64,000 nt of DNA from Microbulbifer sp. A4B17 (GTDB lineage Bacteria; Pseudomonadota; Gammaproteobacteria; Pseudomonadales; Cellvibrionaceae): assembly GCF_003076275.1 (NCBI RefSeq), contig NZ_CP029064.1, forward strand, positions 62,001 to 126,000, given 5' to 3'. The notes under the pieces are model-generated. The model did no database searches. It worked only from the letters and a program-made list of their open reading frames with translations, and was not told the origin of the DNA. A program made the position numbers and the translations under genes. Positions 9,333 to 16,624 of the stretch are shown here, piece after piece (the first letter of the stretch is position 1; each line of letters opens with the position of its first letter).

Positions 9333-9414
9333 ATTACAGTTCATTGTTGCTCCCTAACCCCAAAGCGTTTAGCTTTTTCCACCCCGGTTGGTCCCCAACT
9401 CCGGGGTTTTTTTT
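9333..9414 (+). ncRNA. Candidate small RNA / structured 3' end with C-rich segments (second unit)
   Basis: A strong intrinsic terminator, ACCCCGG (9381-9387) pairing with CCGGGGT (9401-9407) and eight T, is preceded by a small hairpin (AAAGC/GCTTT, 9362-9376). Two CCCCAA motifs occur, at 9358-9363 and 9393-9398. It lies 110-190 nt downstream of the PRPP-synthetase stop codon, so it may be the 3' end of that mRNA or a separate RNA. A weak sigma-E-like GGAACC-N18-TCCAAG (9303-9332) would start it near 9338. Confidence 0.4.
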
Positions 9415-9636
9415 ATGCTTCTACCAATTCGCCTTCGCACCACTTATCAGAAAATATTTGATCTTTTGTTCGTAATAAAAAGCCTTTATTGCATTGGTTG
9501 GAATCTACTTCCGGAATAAACACTTTCCGGGGTTTAAGATAAGCCTATCCCGAGTTGGCAAACATGAGTTTGGGAAGCTCGGGGAACCAGCCTAATATCG
9601 AATTGGGTAAAGAAATTGTGGGTTGTAACGAACCCT

Positions 9637-9729
9637 CAGATGCACCCGTCCCCCTGGGTGCATCTGGCAAGTGCCCCACCCCAAGGGCACTGTCCCCTAG
9701 CCGGCAGGCCCCATCTGCCGGCTTTTTTT
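9637..9729 (+). ncRNA. Candidate small RNA with three consecutive hairpins and CCCC loops (third unit)
   Basis: Three perfect stems in a row. An 11-bp stem (9637-9647 with 9656-9666) has loop GTCCCCCT. A 7-bp stem (9670-9676 with 9685-9691) has loop CACCCCAA. An 8-bp terminator stem (9700-9707 with 9715-9722) has loop GCCCCAT and seven T. The linker 9692-9699 is also C-rich. A weaker hairpin (GGGTT/AACCC, 9620-9635) precedes them. The 5' end is not visible; a -10-like TAAGAT sits at 9535-9540. The repeated presentation of CCCC in loops suggests an RNA that pairs with G-rich translation-initiation sites or sequesters a C-rich-binding protein. Confidence 0.55.
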
Positions 9730-9800
9730 ATCTCCGCAATTAACCCTCCGAGTCACTTACAGCGAAAAAACCGTCCCTGGTTATGAATGCTCTTGCAAAT

Positions 9801-9819
9801 GATAATGGTTCGCATTATC
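9801..9819. promoter_or_regulatory. Fur box
   Basis: GATAATG-GTTCG-CATTATC is a perfect 7-5-7 inverted repeat matching the 19-bp Fur consensus at all outer positions. It lies about 33 bp upstream of the GTG start at 9852, where a repressor would block the promoter. The two following genes are therefore predicted to be iron-repressed. Confidence 0.85.
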
Positions 9820-9851
9820 TTTAACGCAAGTCAAATTTGGGGGGGTTACCG

Positions 9852-10310
9852 GTGAATTTACGTTATTTGTGTGCCAACCATCGCCAATGGTTGACCGCTG
9901 ACACGGATCGTGCCGAGAAGGCGTGGCTCGATTGGATGGAGCGCGGCAAGCTTCTGCTTGAAGAGTGCAACTACGCCGAGGCAATTCCCTATTTGGGGTG
10001 TGCCTTTGATCTGGCCAGCTTCCTGCTGGAGAAACAGTGGCCGACTTATGCCATTTCGGCAACGCGCTTTAGTGAGAGCGCCATCTGGTTAATGGCTGCC
10101 TACCGGGAGCTGGGCGATGAAAAACTTCGAAACTACATACTGGCCGGTGCCAGCTCAGTTCTCGCCCGCGAGTTGGGCGATAGCCACAAGCAAAGGGTTG
10201 CAGCGGATTGCATCAGCTCCCTTTATCCCGGAGATACGCAGAAGCAGGTTCGCGACTTCTCCACAGCCAGATTGTCCGCCTGTATCAACGGCGGAAACAG
10301 CTTGCACTGA
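9852..10310 (+). CDS. Fur-regulated hypothetical protein, similar in layout to Pseudomonas OrfX
   Basis: 152 residues, soluble, no signal peptide. The sequence (RYLCANHRQWL near the start, then EAIPYLGCAFDLASFLL) reads as helical and TPR-like. From memory it resembles the OrfX protein encoded with fagA, fumC and sodA in the Pseudomonas iron-starvation operon; this is unverified. I chose GTG 9852 because it follows a run of seven G (9839-9845) at a spacing of 6; the upstream TTG at 9837 overlaps that run. The Fur box at 9801-9819 predicts expression under iron limitation. A small gene follows 13 bp after its stop. Confidence 0.65.
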   Translation: MNLRYLCANHRQWLTADTDRAEKAWLDWMERGKLLLEECNYAEAIPYLGCAFDLASFLLEKQWPTYAISATRFSESAIWLMAAYRELGDEKLRNYILAGASSVLARELGDSHKQRVAADCISSLYPGDTQKQVRDFSTARLSACINGGNSLH

Positions 10311-10323
10311 GGGGGCTGAAAAG

Positions 10324-10536
10324 ATGAGTGCCAATGGCAATTCCCGTCTGTTGACGATTGCCATACATGAAGAAACCCTTGCCGCTCTTCTCGCGCAGAG
10401 ATACTTACATGCAGAGGAATTGCATTGTTTAACTCCGGGGGCACGCCGGAGGCTGCACCGGGTACTGCTCCGCTCCTTGATCCCCGAACAGAAGCGTAAA
10501 GCAGTGGCAACTGGTGTGCCCGGAGTTCACTTTTAG
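10324..10536 (+). CDS. Small Fur-operon protein, unknown function
   Basis: 70 residues, starting MSANGNSRLL at the ATG 10324 and including a basic stretch TPGARRRLHRVLLRSL. A longer upstream frame exists but overlaps the preceding gene for 200 bp in another phase and has no ribosome-binding site. The 13-bp gap to the preceding gene suggests co-transcription from the Fur-controlled promoter. I do not recognise the family. A GC-rich hairpin (10582-10596) lies between its end and the convergent engB. Confidence 0.55.
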   Translation: MSANGNSRLLTIAIHEETLAALLAQRYLHAEELHCLTPGARRRLHRVLLRSLIPEQKRKAVATGVPGVHF

Positions 10537-10610
10537 GAATTTTCTAATGGCTTGGAAAAATGAAACACTGGTGATTGCTCGGGGGGCGCTGCCCCCGGCT
10601 GCCAGCTGGC

Positions 10611-11270
10611 TCAATCCTCGGTGGAGTTGGCTTCTCCTGAGATAGCCAGCCACCCGTTGAGCTTGCGTTCCAATTTATCCAGGCCAGTTTTCTTAGTCGA
10701 TGAGAAAATCTGCAAAGTGACCCCGCGATTCAGGTTTCGCTCCTTGAGGGCCTTTTCCACCGCGAAGCGGGTGTTATTGGCTGGGCCGTTCTTCAATTTG
10801 TCGGCCTTGGTCAGCAGTATATGCACTGGGAGTTCAGCTTCGACCGCCCAGGTGAGCATATGCAGATCGAACTCTTTAAGGGGTTGGCGGATGTCCATCA
10901 GTAGTACCAGCCCCCGCAAGCATCGGCGCTTCTCAAGGTATGTAGCCAGGTGGCGCTGCCACTCGTCTTTCATACTGCGGGCGACCTTGGCGAAACCATA
11001 GCCGGGTAGGTCGACCAGACGCTGTTGGTCGGAGATACGGAAGAAGTTGATCAACTGGGTGCGTCCCGGCGTTTTGGACGTACGCGCCAGCTTGTTGTTT
11101 TCCGTGAGCGCATTGATGGCACTGGACTTGCCCGCATTGGAGCGGCCGGCAAAGGCCACTTCGGCACCAAGGTCCTCCGGACACTCAGTCAGAGTGGGGG
11201 CGCTGGTGAGGAATTGTATGGAACGGTAGTTCAGTTTTGGTGTTTGAGGTTTAAATTCGGTATCTGACAT
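10611..11270 (-). CDS. engB: Ribosome biogenesis GTP-binding protein EngB (YihA/YsxC)
   Basis: 219 residues when started at MSDTEFKPQ (ATG 11270), the expected size. GTPase motifs appear in order: G1 [10 protein letters not shown]2 TPGRTQ, G3 DLPGYG, G4 TKADK, and the SSTKKTG segment as G5. It is an essential GTPase for 50S subunit assembly in the cytoplasm. The frame can be extended upstream to 11501 but that would run into the cytochrome c4 leader and is not used. It is divergent from cytochrome c4 with a 124-bp gap, the same arrangement as in Pseudomonas. Confidence 0.95.
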   Translation of the reverse strand: MSDTEFKPQTPKLNYRSIQFLTSAPTLTECPEDLGAEVAFAGRSNAGKSSAINALTENNKLARTSKTPGRTQLINFFRISDQQRLVDLPGYGFAKVARSMKDEWQRHLATYLEKRRCLRGLVLLMDIRQPLKEFDLHMLTWAVEAELPVHILLTKADKLKNGPANNTRFAVEKALKERNLNRGVTLQIFSSTKKTGLDKLERKLNGWLAISGEANSTED

Positions 11271-11394
11271 CGTATAAGTCTGTTTATTCGGTACACTCGC
11301 TTGGCGCGCAAGTATATAATGCCGCCGTTTTCGCGTCGCAGGACTATCGGGGGCGGTGCGAAACGCCATCTCACAGCGCGCAACGGGACGACGT

Positions 11395-12054
11395 ATGAAC
11401 AGCATTATCAAGAACACTGCTCTGGCACTCGGTTTAGTTTTCGGCTTGGGCGCCGTGCCCTTGGCGATGGCTGCGGGTGACGCTGCTGCGGGCAAGGCCA
11501 AGGCCGCTCAATGTGCAGCCTGTCACGGCACCGACGGTAACAGTATTGCACCGGCTTTTCCAAAGATTGCTGGGCTCGGCGAAAAATACCTGTTTAAGCA
11601 ACTTCAGGATATCAAAAGTAAAACCCGCGACGTGCCGCAGATGATAGGTCAGTTGGATAACTTCAACGAACAGGACCTGCAGGATCTTGCGGCTTACTTT
11701 GCTTCTCAGCCTATGCAGCTGTCAGGCTCTGAAGCTATTTCTGTTATGTTGAATAGCGGTGAAAACGTGGACGGCCTAATGCTTGGACGTAAAGTCTATC
11801 GTGCAGGCAATATGGAGACTGGTGTTCCAGCCTGCATGGGATGTCACTCTCCCACAGGATTGGGCAATGCACCGGCTGGTTATCCGCGTCTGGGCGGTCA
11901 GTACCCAGAGTACATTGAGGCCCAGCTGAAAGCGTTCCGCGCAGGCACCCGCAACAATGACGGTGAAGTCCGCACTATGCGTACTGTGGCCAAGCAACTC
12001 TCCGATGCGGAGATCAAGGCCCTGGCCAACTACATCGCCGGCCTGACCGAATAA
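11395..12054 (+). CDS. Cytochrome c4 (dihaem periplasmic cytochrome)
   Basis: 219 residues with a Sec signal ([19 protein letters not shown]) and two CXXCH haem sites, CAACH in the first domain and CMGCH in the second. The two class I cytochrome domains are joined by a linker, as in cytochrome c4. The axial Met candidates are in DVPQMIG and VRTMRT. It carries electrons in the periplasm to terminal oxidases. I chose ATG 11395 because it follows GGGAC and yields a clean signal peptide. The gene ends in a strong terminator. Confidence 0.93.
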   Translation: MNSIIKNTALALGLVFGLGAVPLAMAAGDAAAGKAKAAQCAACHGTDGNSIAPAFPKIAGLGEKYLFKQLQDIKSKTRDVPQMIGQLDNFNEQDLQDLAAYFASQPMQLSGSEAISVMLNSGENVDGLMLGRKVYRAGNMETGVPACMGCHSPTGLGNAPAGYPRLGGQYPEYIEAQLKAFRAGTRNNDGEVRTMRTVAKQLSDAEIKALANYIAGLTE

Positions 12055-12078
12055 GCGTCACAGGGCTTGAATAGACTG

Positions 12079-12104
12079 AGGCCGGTCCTAGACCGGCCTT
12101 TTTT
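12079..12104 (+). terminator. Intrinsic terminator after cytochrome c4
   Basis: AGGCCGGTC-CTA-GACCGGCCT followed by six T: a 9-bp perfect stem, 25 bp past the stop codon. Confidence 0.93.
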
Positions 12105-12183
12105 GTGTCTGTCACCAAATTCCAAGACCGTATACCGGGGCAATCTGATGAGATTTTGCAGTGTTTCCTTGCACGAGGGTCTG

Positions 12184-12211
12184 GGAACTTAAATAATCTG
12201 CGTTGTCTATT
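12184..12211 (+). promoter_or_regulatory. Sigma-E-like promoter upstream of dsbA
   Basis: GGAACT (12184-12189), a 16-nt spacer and TCTATT (12206-12211), about 70 bp upstream of the dsbA ATG. The pattern fits envelope-stress sigma factors, which is plausible for a periplasmic folding enzyme. It has the same -35 element as the promoter of the small-RNA unit after polA. Confidence 0.45.
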
Positions 12212-12281
12212 GTGTCCTCAGTGGCTCGACAGCCCGCCGGCTACGGCGTTCGCACCACTAAATAAAAGTTGGAGATGACTT

Positions 12282-12968
12282 ATGAGAGCAGTTCTCGCCC
12301 CGATCACGATGGTTTTGGCTGTAATGTTCAGCCTCGTTGCATGCGCCCAGGAAAGTGGCGAGTTTAAAGCGGGCCAGCACTACGAAGTCCTACCGCAGGC
12401 GGTACCGCAGAAGAGCAACGACAAGATCGAAGTGACCGAGATGTTTTGGTATGGCTGTGCCCACTGTTTCACCTTTGAGCCAACCCTTGAGCGCTGGAAA
12501 GAAAAGATGCCCAGCGATGTGGCACTGCTGAAGCTGCCAGCTATCTGGCAACCGGTGATGGATGTTCACGCTCGTCTGTACTACGTAGCAGATGCTATGG
12601 GTGTCCTGGAGAAGATGCATACCCCTATCTTCAATACCATCTACAGCCAGCGCCAGATGCTGGCTATCCGCGAGGGTCGCAACTGGAAGCCCGATCTGAA
12701 GGCTATCGAAGCTCTGTTTAACAAGCACGGCGAAGATGGCGCCAAAGCTGCCAAGCTGATGAATTCCTTCGCTATCAATAGCAAAGTGAAGCAGGGTATG
12801 GCCAACCAGCGCGCTTACAAAATGACCGGTACACCAGAGGTCGTTGTTGCGGGCAAATACCGTATCAGTTCTTCCTTCCCAGGCTATAAAGGCAAGAGCA
12901 ATGGTCAGGAGCTGATGCTGCAGGTAGCGGACTACCTGATTGCCAAAGAGCGTGCAGAACGCGGCTAA
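12282..12968 (+). CDS. dsbA: Thiol:disulfide interchange protein DsbA
   Basis: 228 residues. The thioredoxin-like active site C59-A-H-C62 (FWYGCAHC) replaces the E. coli CPHC dipeptide; CAHC would be expected to alter redox potential. The cis-Pro loop TGTPEVVV is present. The signal sequence ends in LVAC (Cys21), which fits a lipobox, so this DsbA may be a lipoprotein instead of a free periplasmic enzyme. It catalyses disulfide formation in exported proteins. It sits downstream of cytochrome c4, as in Pseudomonas. Confidence 0.93.
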   Translation: MRAVLAPITMVLAVMFSLVACAQESGEFKAGQHYEVLPQAVPQKSNDKIEVTEMFWYGCAHCFTFEPTLERWKEKMPSDVALLKLPAIWQPVMDVHARLYYVADAMGVLEKMHTPIFNTIYSQRQMLAIREGRNWKPDLKAIEALFNKHGEDGAKAAKLMNSFAINSKVKQGMANQRAYKMTGTPEVVVAGKYRISSSFPGYKGKSNGQELMLQVADYLIAKERAERG

Positions 12969-12985
12969 GCTGCCCGATTGAACAA

Positions 12986-13009
12986 ACCCCGCCTTGAGCG
13001 GGGTTTTTT
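12986..13009 (+). terminator. Intrinsic terminator after dsbA
   Basis: ACCCCGC-CTTGA-GCGGGGT with a run of six T, 17 bp after the dsbA stop codon. Confidence 0.92.
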
Positions 13010-13090
13010 ATTTCTACCCTAGAAGTGGTGCCCTAAAACTCGAAGAGCGGTTCCCTCTCTATCAATTCCTGTTCGACTCGGAAGCTGCTA

Positions 13091-14287
13091 ATGGGACTCA
13101 AATGGATTTTATTACTTTTACTTTCAATTGTTTCGAATGCGCCGGTTTGTGCGCAGGACAATCCCAGCAGTGACACATTGGCGGCCCGCGCGAGCAATCT
13201 TCTCTCCTATATAGCTGTTGACTATGGAGATGCTGTAGAGGGAGGCCAGCGACTGGATACGCCTCTATATGAGTTGCAAAAGCAACAGGTGGAAGAAGTC
13301 CTTCACCTGGTCACACAGCTCCCCGATCGGCCCGGTCGGAAGGGGCTACAGAACAGTCTCTTAGCACTGAGCAAGTTAATCGACGATAAAGCGTCCGCCA
13401 CAGAGGTGCGCCGTCGGGCTAATGCGATCGCCGATCGCCTCGCCGTACTGTATCAATTACAGCGTTCACCGGGTTATTCGCTGCCCTCGCCGGGGTTTAT
13501 GATGCCTGTTTATCAACAGCGATGTGCTGGTTGTCACGGTGGCGCTGGTGAGGGTGGCACCGCGGGTCCGGACCTCAATAATCCAGAGCGAATGGCGGGC
13601 TTCAGTCTTTACGATCTCTATAACACCCTGGACCCGGTGACGGACTCTATCCATAGCGCTGACATTGATGGAGACCTGACGGGCCTGCAGCGCTGGGCGT
13701 TGGCGGTAACGGTAGCGTCTTTCCCGGTTGCGAATCAGTTGCCACCTTCTTCAGATTTAGCTTCCAAATATCCCGGTTTGCTGGGGTTACCCGGCATGGC
13801 GACCACGAAACCGTCGGAACTTGAGGCGCCATTGCAACAGGCACTGATGTGGTGGCGGGGAAATCCACATCTTGTGCGCACGTTGGTACCGCCCCTGGTC
13901 AGAGCTGTCGGTTTGCTGCAGCTGGCGGAAACCGATTATCGAGGGGGGGACACTACCGGGGCATACAGCAAGTTGATGCTGGCCTATAGAGAGGGATATA
14001 GACCGCTGCGACAGCAGTTACTGATACGGGACAGGGAATTGGTGGAACAGCTTCAGATCCAGTGGCAGCAGTTGCGTGGCGATTTGATTGGTGGTGCCAG
14101 CTCTACCGAAGTGATCGCCGGGTTACAAAACCTGCGAGAGAACTTGAATTTAGCTCACTCGAAGTTGGAGCCGCCTGTGGTGAGGGAGCGGCGCTATGTG
14201 TGGGCGGCGGTTCTGTTCGCACTGGCGATAGGGTTAGGGGCATTACTCTGGTGGGGACTGCGCAGACGAAAGCGAACTAAACTTTAA
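13091..14287 (+). CDS. Membrane-anchored monohaem cytochrome with FTR1-like periplasmic region
   Basis: 398 residues. It has a signal peptide (cleavage near VCA), then a region (LLSYIAVDYGDAVEGG near residue 37) like the periplasmic N-terminus of cytochrome c/FTR1 iron permeases. A single CXXCH haem site follows (Cys145, Cys148, His149; QRCAGCHGG), then a long helical segment and one C-terminal transmembrane helix (about 371-388) with a basic tail. The REXXE helices and seven-helix permease of FTR1 are absent. It is therefore probably a periplasm-facing electron-transfer or iron-handling protein and not a transporter. The family resemblance is from memory of the FTR1 N-terminus. Confidence 0.7.
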   Translation: MGLKWILLLLLSIVSNAPVCAQDNPSSDTLAARASNLLSYIAVDYGDAVEGGQRLDTPLYELQKQQVEEVLHLVTQLPDRPGRKGLQNSLLALSKLIDDKASATEVRRRANAIADRLAVLYQLQRSPGYSLPSPGFMMPVYQQRCAGCHGGAGEGGTAGPDLNNPERMAGFSLYDLYNTLDPVTDSIHSADIDGDLTGLQRWALAVTVASFPVANQLPPSSDLASKYPGLLGLPGMATTKPSELEAPLQQALMWWRGNPHLVRTLVPPLVRAVGLLQLAETDYRGGDTTGAYSKLMLAYREGYRPLRQQLLIRDRELVEQLQIQWQQLRGDLIGGASSTEVIAGLQNLRENLNLAHSKLEPPVVRERRYVWAAVLFALAIGLGALLWWGLRRRKRTKL

Positions 14288-14331
14288 AAAGTTTTGTCCG
14301 CCAATTCTTGGCTCAGACGTGAGGCCATGCC

Positions 14332-14796
14332 ATGTCAAAAGTACTTGCCACTGTTTTTCTGTTGTTAATGGTTGTGGATACCCATGGCTCCGAGGCACTG
14401 GATGCATTTCCGGGGGAGGTTGACGGAAAATTGCGCCATGTTATCAATTTGCCCAAAGTTGTCGATGAAAGTCGCTTTAGGGTCGAATTGATACCGGGTA
14501 AGAGCCAAATTGCCGCTTGTAACCTGCAAAGCTTCAGTGCTCCCCTGCGAAAAGAAATTCTTCCTGGATGGGGCTACCCCTTTTATGTCTTGTCTGACCT
14601 CACCCCAACTACTGATACCCAAAAGGTGTGTGCGCAAGCTAGTGAGACCCGGCGATTTATCACCGTGCGTGGCGATGGATTGATGCTGCCCTATAACAGC
14701 AGGTTACCACTGGTCATTTACCTTCCCCAGGGCGTGCAGCTGAAATACCGCGTGTGGAGAGCTGATAAGAATTTCTCCGAAGCAAAATCCAAATAA
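14332..14796 (+). CDS. eco: Ecotin-type periplasmic serine protease inhibitor
   Basis: 154 residues with a signal peptide (cleavage near THG). The ecotin signature is clear: HVINLPKVVDESRFRVELIPGK, CNLQSF, LPGWGYPFYVLSDL, MLPYNSRLPLVIYLP and LKYRVWRADK. Cys63 and Cys100 have the same 37-residue spacing as the Cys50-Cys87 disulfide of E. coli ecotin. The reactive loop reads TQKVC; counting back from the Cys, P1 would be Gln97 and P1' Lys98, instead of Met-Met. It would protect the cell from exogenous serine proteases. It follows the FTR1-like gene by 44 bp and may be co-transcribed. Confidence 0.88.
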   Translation: MSKVLATVFLLLMVVDTHGSEALDAFPGEVDGKLRHVINLPKVVDESRFRVELIPGKSQIAACNLQSFSAPLRKEILPGWGYPFYVLSDLTPTTDTQKVCAQASETRRFITVRGDGLMLPYNSRLPLVIYLPQGVQLKYRVWRADKNFSEAKSK

Positions 14797-14915
14797 TTGG
14801 GCTACCAGTAATACTGACCACCTATTCTCATTGTGAATTTGTCGTAAATTTGAATATTTTTAACGTTTATCCTGCCATCGTTGTAAATTGCGTCTAGCCT
14901 TACTTTTCGAGGGAT

Positions 14916-14945
14916 GTGAAAAATAGCGCCGAAGCGCTTTTTCAC
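14916..14945. terminator. Hairpin with CGAA loop between ecotin and the paralogue pair
   Basis: GTGAAAAA-TA-GCGC (14916-14929), loop CGAA, then GCGC-TTTTTCAC (14934-14945). The T run lies within the descending arm, so it could terminate transcription from the left. It is nearly symmetric and could work in both directions. Confidence 0.5.
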
Positions 14946-15061
14946 GCCGATAAGTGAGGCTTTAGCTCCGTAATCGGAAAGGAAAATTGGCGACTTCTCC
15001 AGTCGTCTTTTGAATAACCCACCCCCTGTATTGCACTGGGGCCGATACCGTAGGGCAGCGC

Positions 15062-15541
15062 ATGAAGTTTTTGCGTCATTTACCGAAGCGGCATTTTATC
15101 AAGCCGGTTGTTTCGTTCGTCACAGCAATATTCCTGAGTATGCCAATGTGGGCCTCGGCAGAGTCCGCCCAGCAAAAGTGGGCGGGAAATTGGCTGGTTG
15201 TGAGTGAAGGCGATGATCAATTAGTGTGGCAACTGCATGCTGATGGCTCCGGATATGCCTATGGATTTAATGCCAAAGGCCTATTGACCCATGGTTTTGC
15301 CATTAACTGGCAGTTGGATGGTGACCGGGTGCGAGTTAAAACGGGAACTTCGGTGCGCTGTAAGGGCGGGGTCGTATCTGTCGCATTTCGGGATTGGAGC
15401 CGTGCCACCCTTCTATTTGCAGTGATTGATGGCCGTCATTGGCTACAGGCGGGCGGTGGGCTTCTGAGCTTCCAGCGTCGGTTGGCTGACTGGCGAACCC
15501 CCAAGGCCGGTGCAAGTTGTCCGGATATTGTCAGTCGCTAG
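15062..15541 (+). CDS. Small secreted protein, tandem paralogue 1
   Basis: 159 residues with a long signal peptide (hydrophobic core PVVSFVTAIFLSMPMWASA). The mature part starts WAGNWLVVSEGDDQLVWQLHADGSGYAY and is rich in beta-strand patterns with regularly spaced Trp. The opening motif W-x-G-x-W-L and the D-G-S/T-G turn recur in the next gene, so the two are tandem duplicates. Two Cys (in RCKGG and SCPDI) could form a disulfide in the periplasm. The lipocalin-like look (GxW followed by strands) is suggestive only; no named family is recognised. Confidence 0.7.
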   Translation: MKFLRHLPKRHFIKPVVSFVTAIFLSMPMWASAESAQQKWAGNWLVVSEGDDQLVWQLHADGSGYAYGFNAKGLLTHGFAINWQLDGDRVRVKTGTSVRCKGGVVSVAFRDWSRATLLFAVIDGRHWLQAGGGLLSFQRRLADWRTPKAGASCPDIVSR

Positions 15542-15585
15542 CAGTTTACTCCGTGCGAACGCTGCTTAATTCGCGTGTGGAAAAG

Positions 15586-16260
15586 ATGAGTAGTAGGCGG
15601 GAATGGATGAAATTCTATCTCTTCCTGCCGCTGCTGTTTTTTGCCTTAACTGCAAATGCCAGCGAAGAGAAAAGAAAAACACTTAATGATGGCTGGCATG
15701 CAAAATCACGCTACGATGCCAGTCAATGGGTTGGGGCCTGGCTGATTTCCCGCGATGGTGAAGCGCGGCATGTCTGGAGTCTTAAGCCCGATGGCACTGG
15801 GAGATCCTACGCTTTTCTAAGGCAAAATGGAGAGATGCAATTCGTATTTGGGTACGATATTAATTGGTATTTTGACCCTTTTACACAAATGGCCAATATA
15901 AAGACCGGGCGCAGAATTATTTGCCGGCGAGGGAAAATTTATCCCTATTTTCTTACCTTAAAATCCTATGAAAGCGACTATGCGGTAAGGGGAAAATTTG
16001 CCTGGCAAACAACATGGACAGAAGTGAGTATTGGACGAAATCGCCTGCATAAATCCCTGGTGGTTTTTGTTGCTCCCCTGTCTGCATGGCATGATCCAGA
16101 TAGAGATTCACCATGTCCCCAATTCCCCCGTGTGCGCCTGGAAAAGGATATTGATGCGGTGCTGAAGAGCTGGGAGGCCGAACAGGAATCATCGGAAATT
16201 GATACGACACCCGCACCCAATGAGCCAGAATTTGATGGTGAAGAGCTGAGAAGTCCGTAA
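15586..16260 (+). CDS. Small secreted protein, tandem paralogue 2
   Basis: 224 residues from ATG 15586; ATG 15607, which gives a tighter signal peptide MKFYLFLPLLFFALTANA, is equally possible. The mature protein repeats the pattern of the preceding gene: WVGAWLISRDG, then VWSLKPDGTGRSYAF, DINWYFD, KTGRRIICRRGK and a late SPCPQFP. It adds an acidic C-terminal tail (EQESSEIDTTPAPNEPEFDGEEL). Probably periplasmic or surface-exposed. It lies 44 bp after its paralogue, so likely the same operon. Function unknown. Confidence 0.7.
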   Translation: MSSRREWMKFYLFLPLLFFALTANASEEKRKTLNDGWHAKSRYDASQWVGAWLISRDGEARHVWSLKPDGTGRSYAFLRQNGEMQFVFGYDINWYFDPFTQMANIKTGRRIICRRGKIYPYFLTLKSYESDYAVRGKFAWQTTWTEVSIGRNRLHKSLVVFVAPLSAWHDPDRDSPCPQFPRVRLEKDIDAVLKSWEAEQESSEIDTTPAPNEPEFDGEELRSP

Positions 16261-16624
16261 CTGCCCGCAGTCACCAGGTCAATCTCTCTCAATAAAAATT
16301 AGTCCTCTCCAATATATTTCTCACTTTTCATGCTTTCAAAAGCCCTCTCCTGAAAGCCCAAGGATAATTACCAAAACTATTTAGTTATTAAATATCCGTC
16401 TCTATTAGGAAAATGATTCTAAAAAAATGCGCGATCTTACCTTGCCCAAATTAAAATATGCTGCCAGGTAATAGAGAATCTATGAAAAATGTAGTTTTAT
16501 ACTTGGGTCATTTTTACCTGAAACACAGGTATTAATCAGCAAGACTGTGCTGAAAACGGTACGACTAAAGAGAAAGCTGTCGTATCAACCAGGCTGGAGA
16601 ATCTTTTCAGGCGGCAATGAAAGC
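16261..16624. other. AT-rich intergenic stretch
   Basis: 364 bp with no convincing gene. It has one small hairpin, ACCTG-AAACA-CAGGT (about 16515-16529), without a T run. It probably contains the promoter of the ACT-domain gene. An open frame from 16547 extends that gene upstream but reads like non-coding sequence. Confidence 0.45.

Noticed and set aside
9620-9729. A CsrB/RsmZ-type sponge RNA
   Set aside because: The loops show CCCC and not GGA on the strand that carries the terminator, so CsrA/RsmA binding is not expected.
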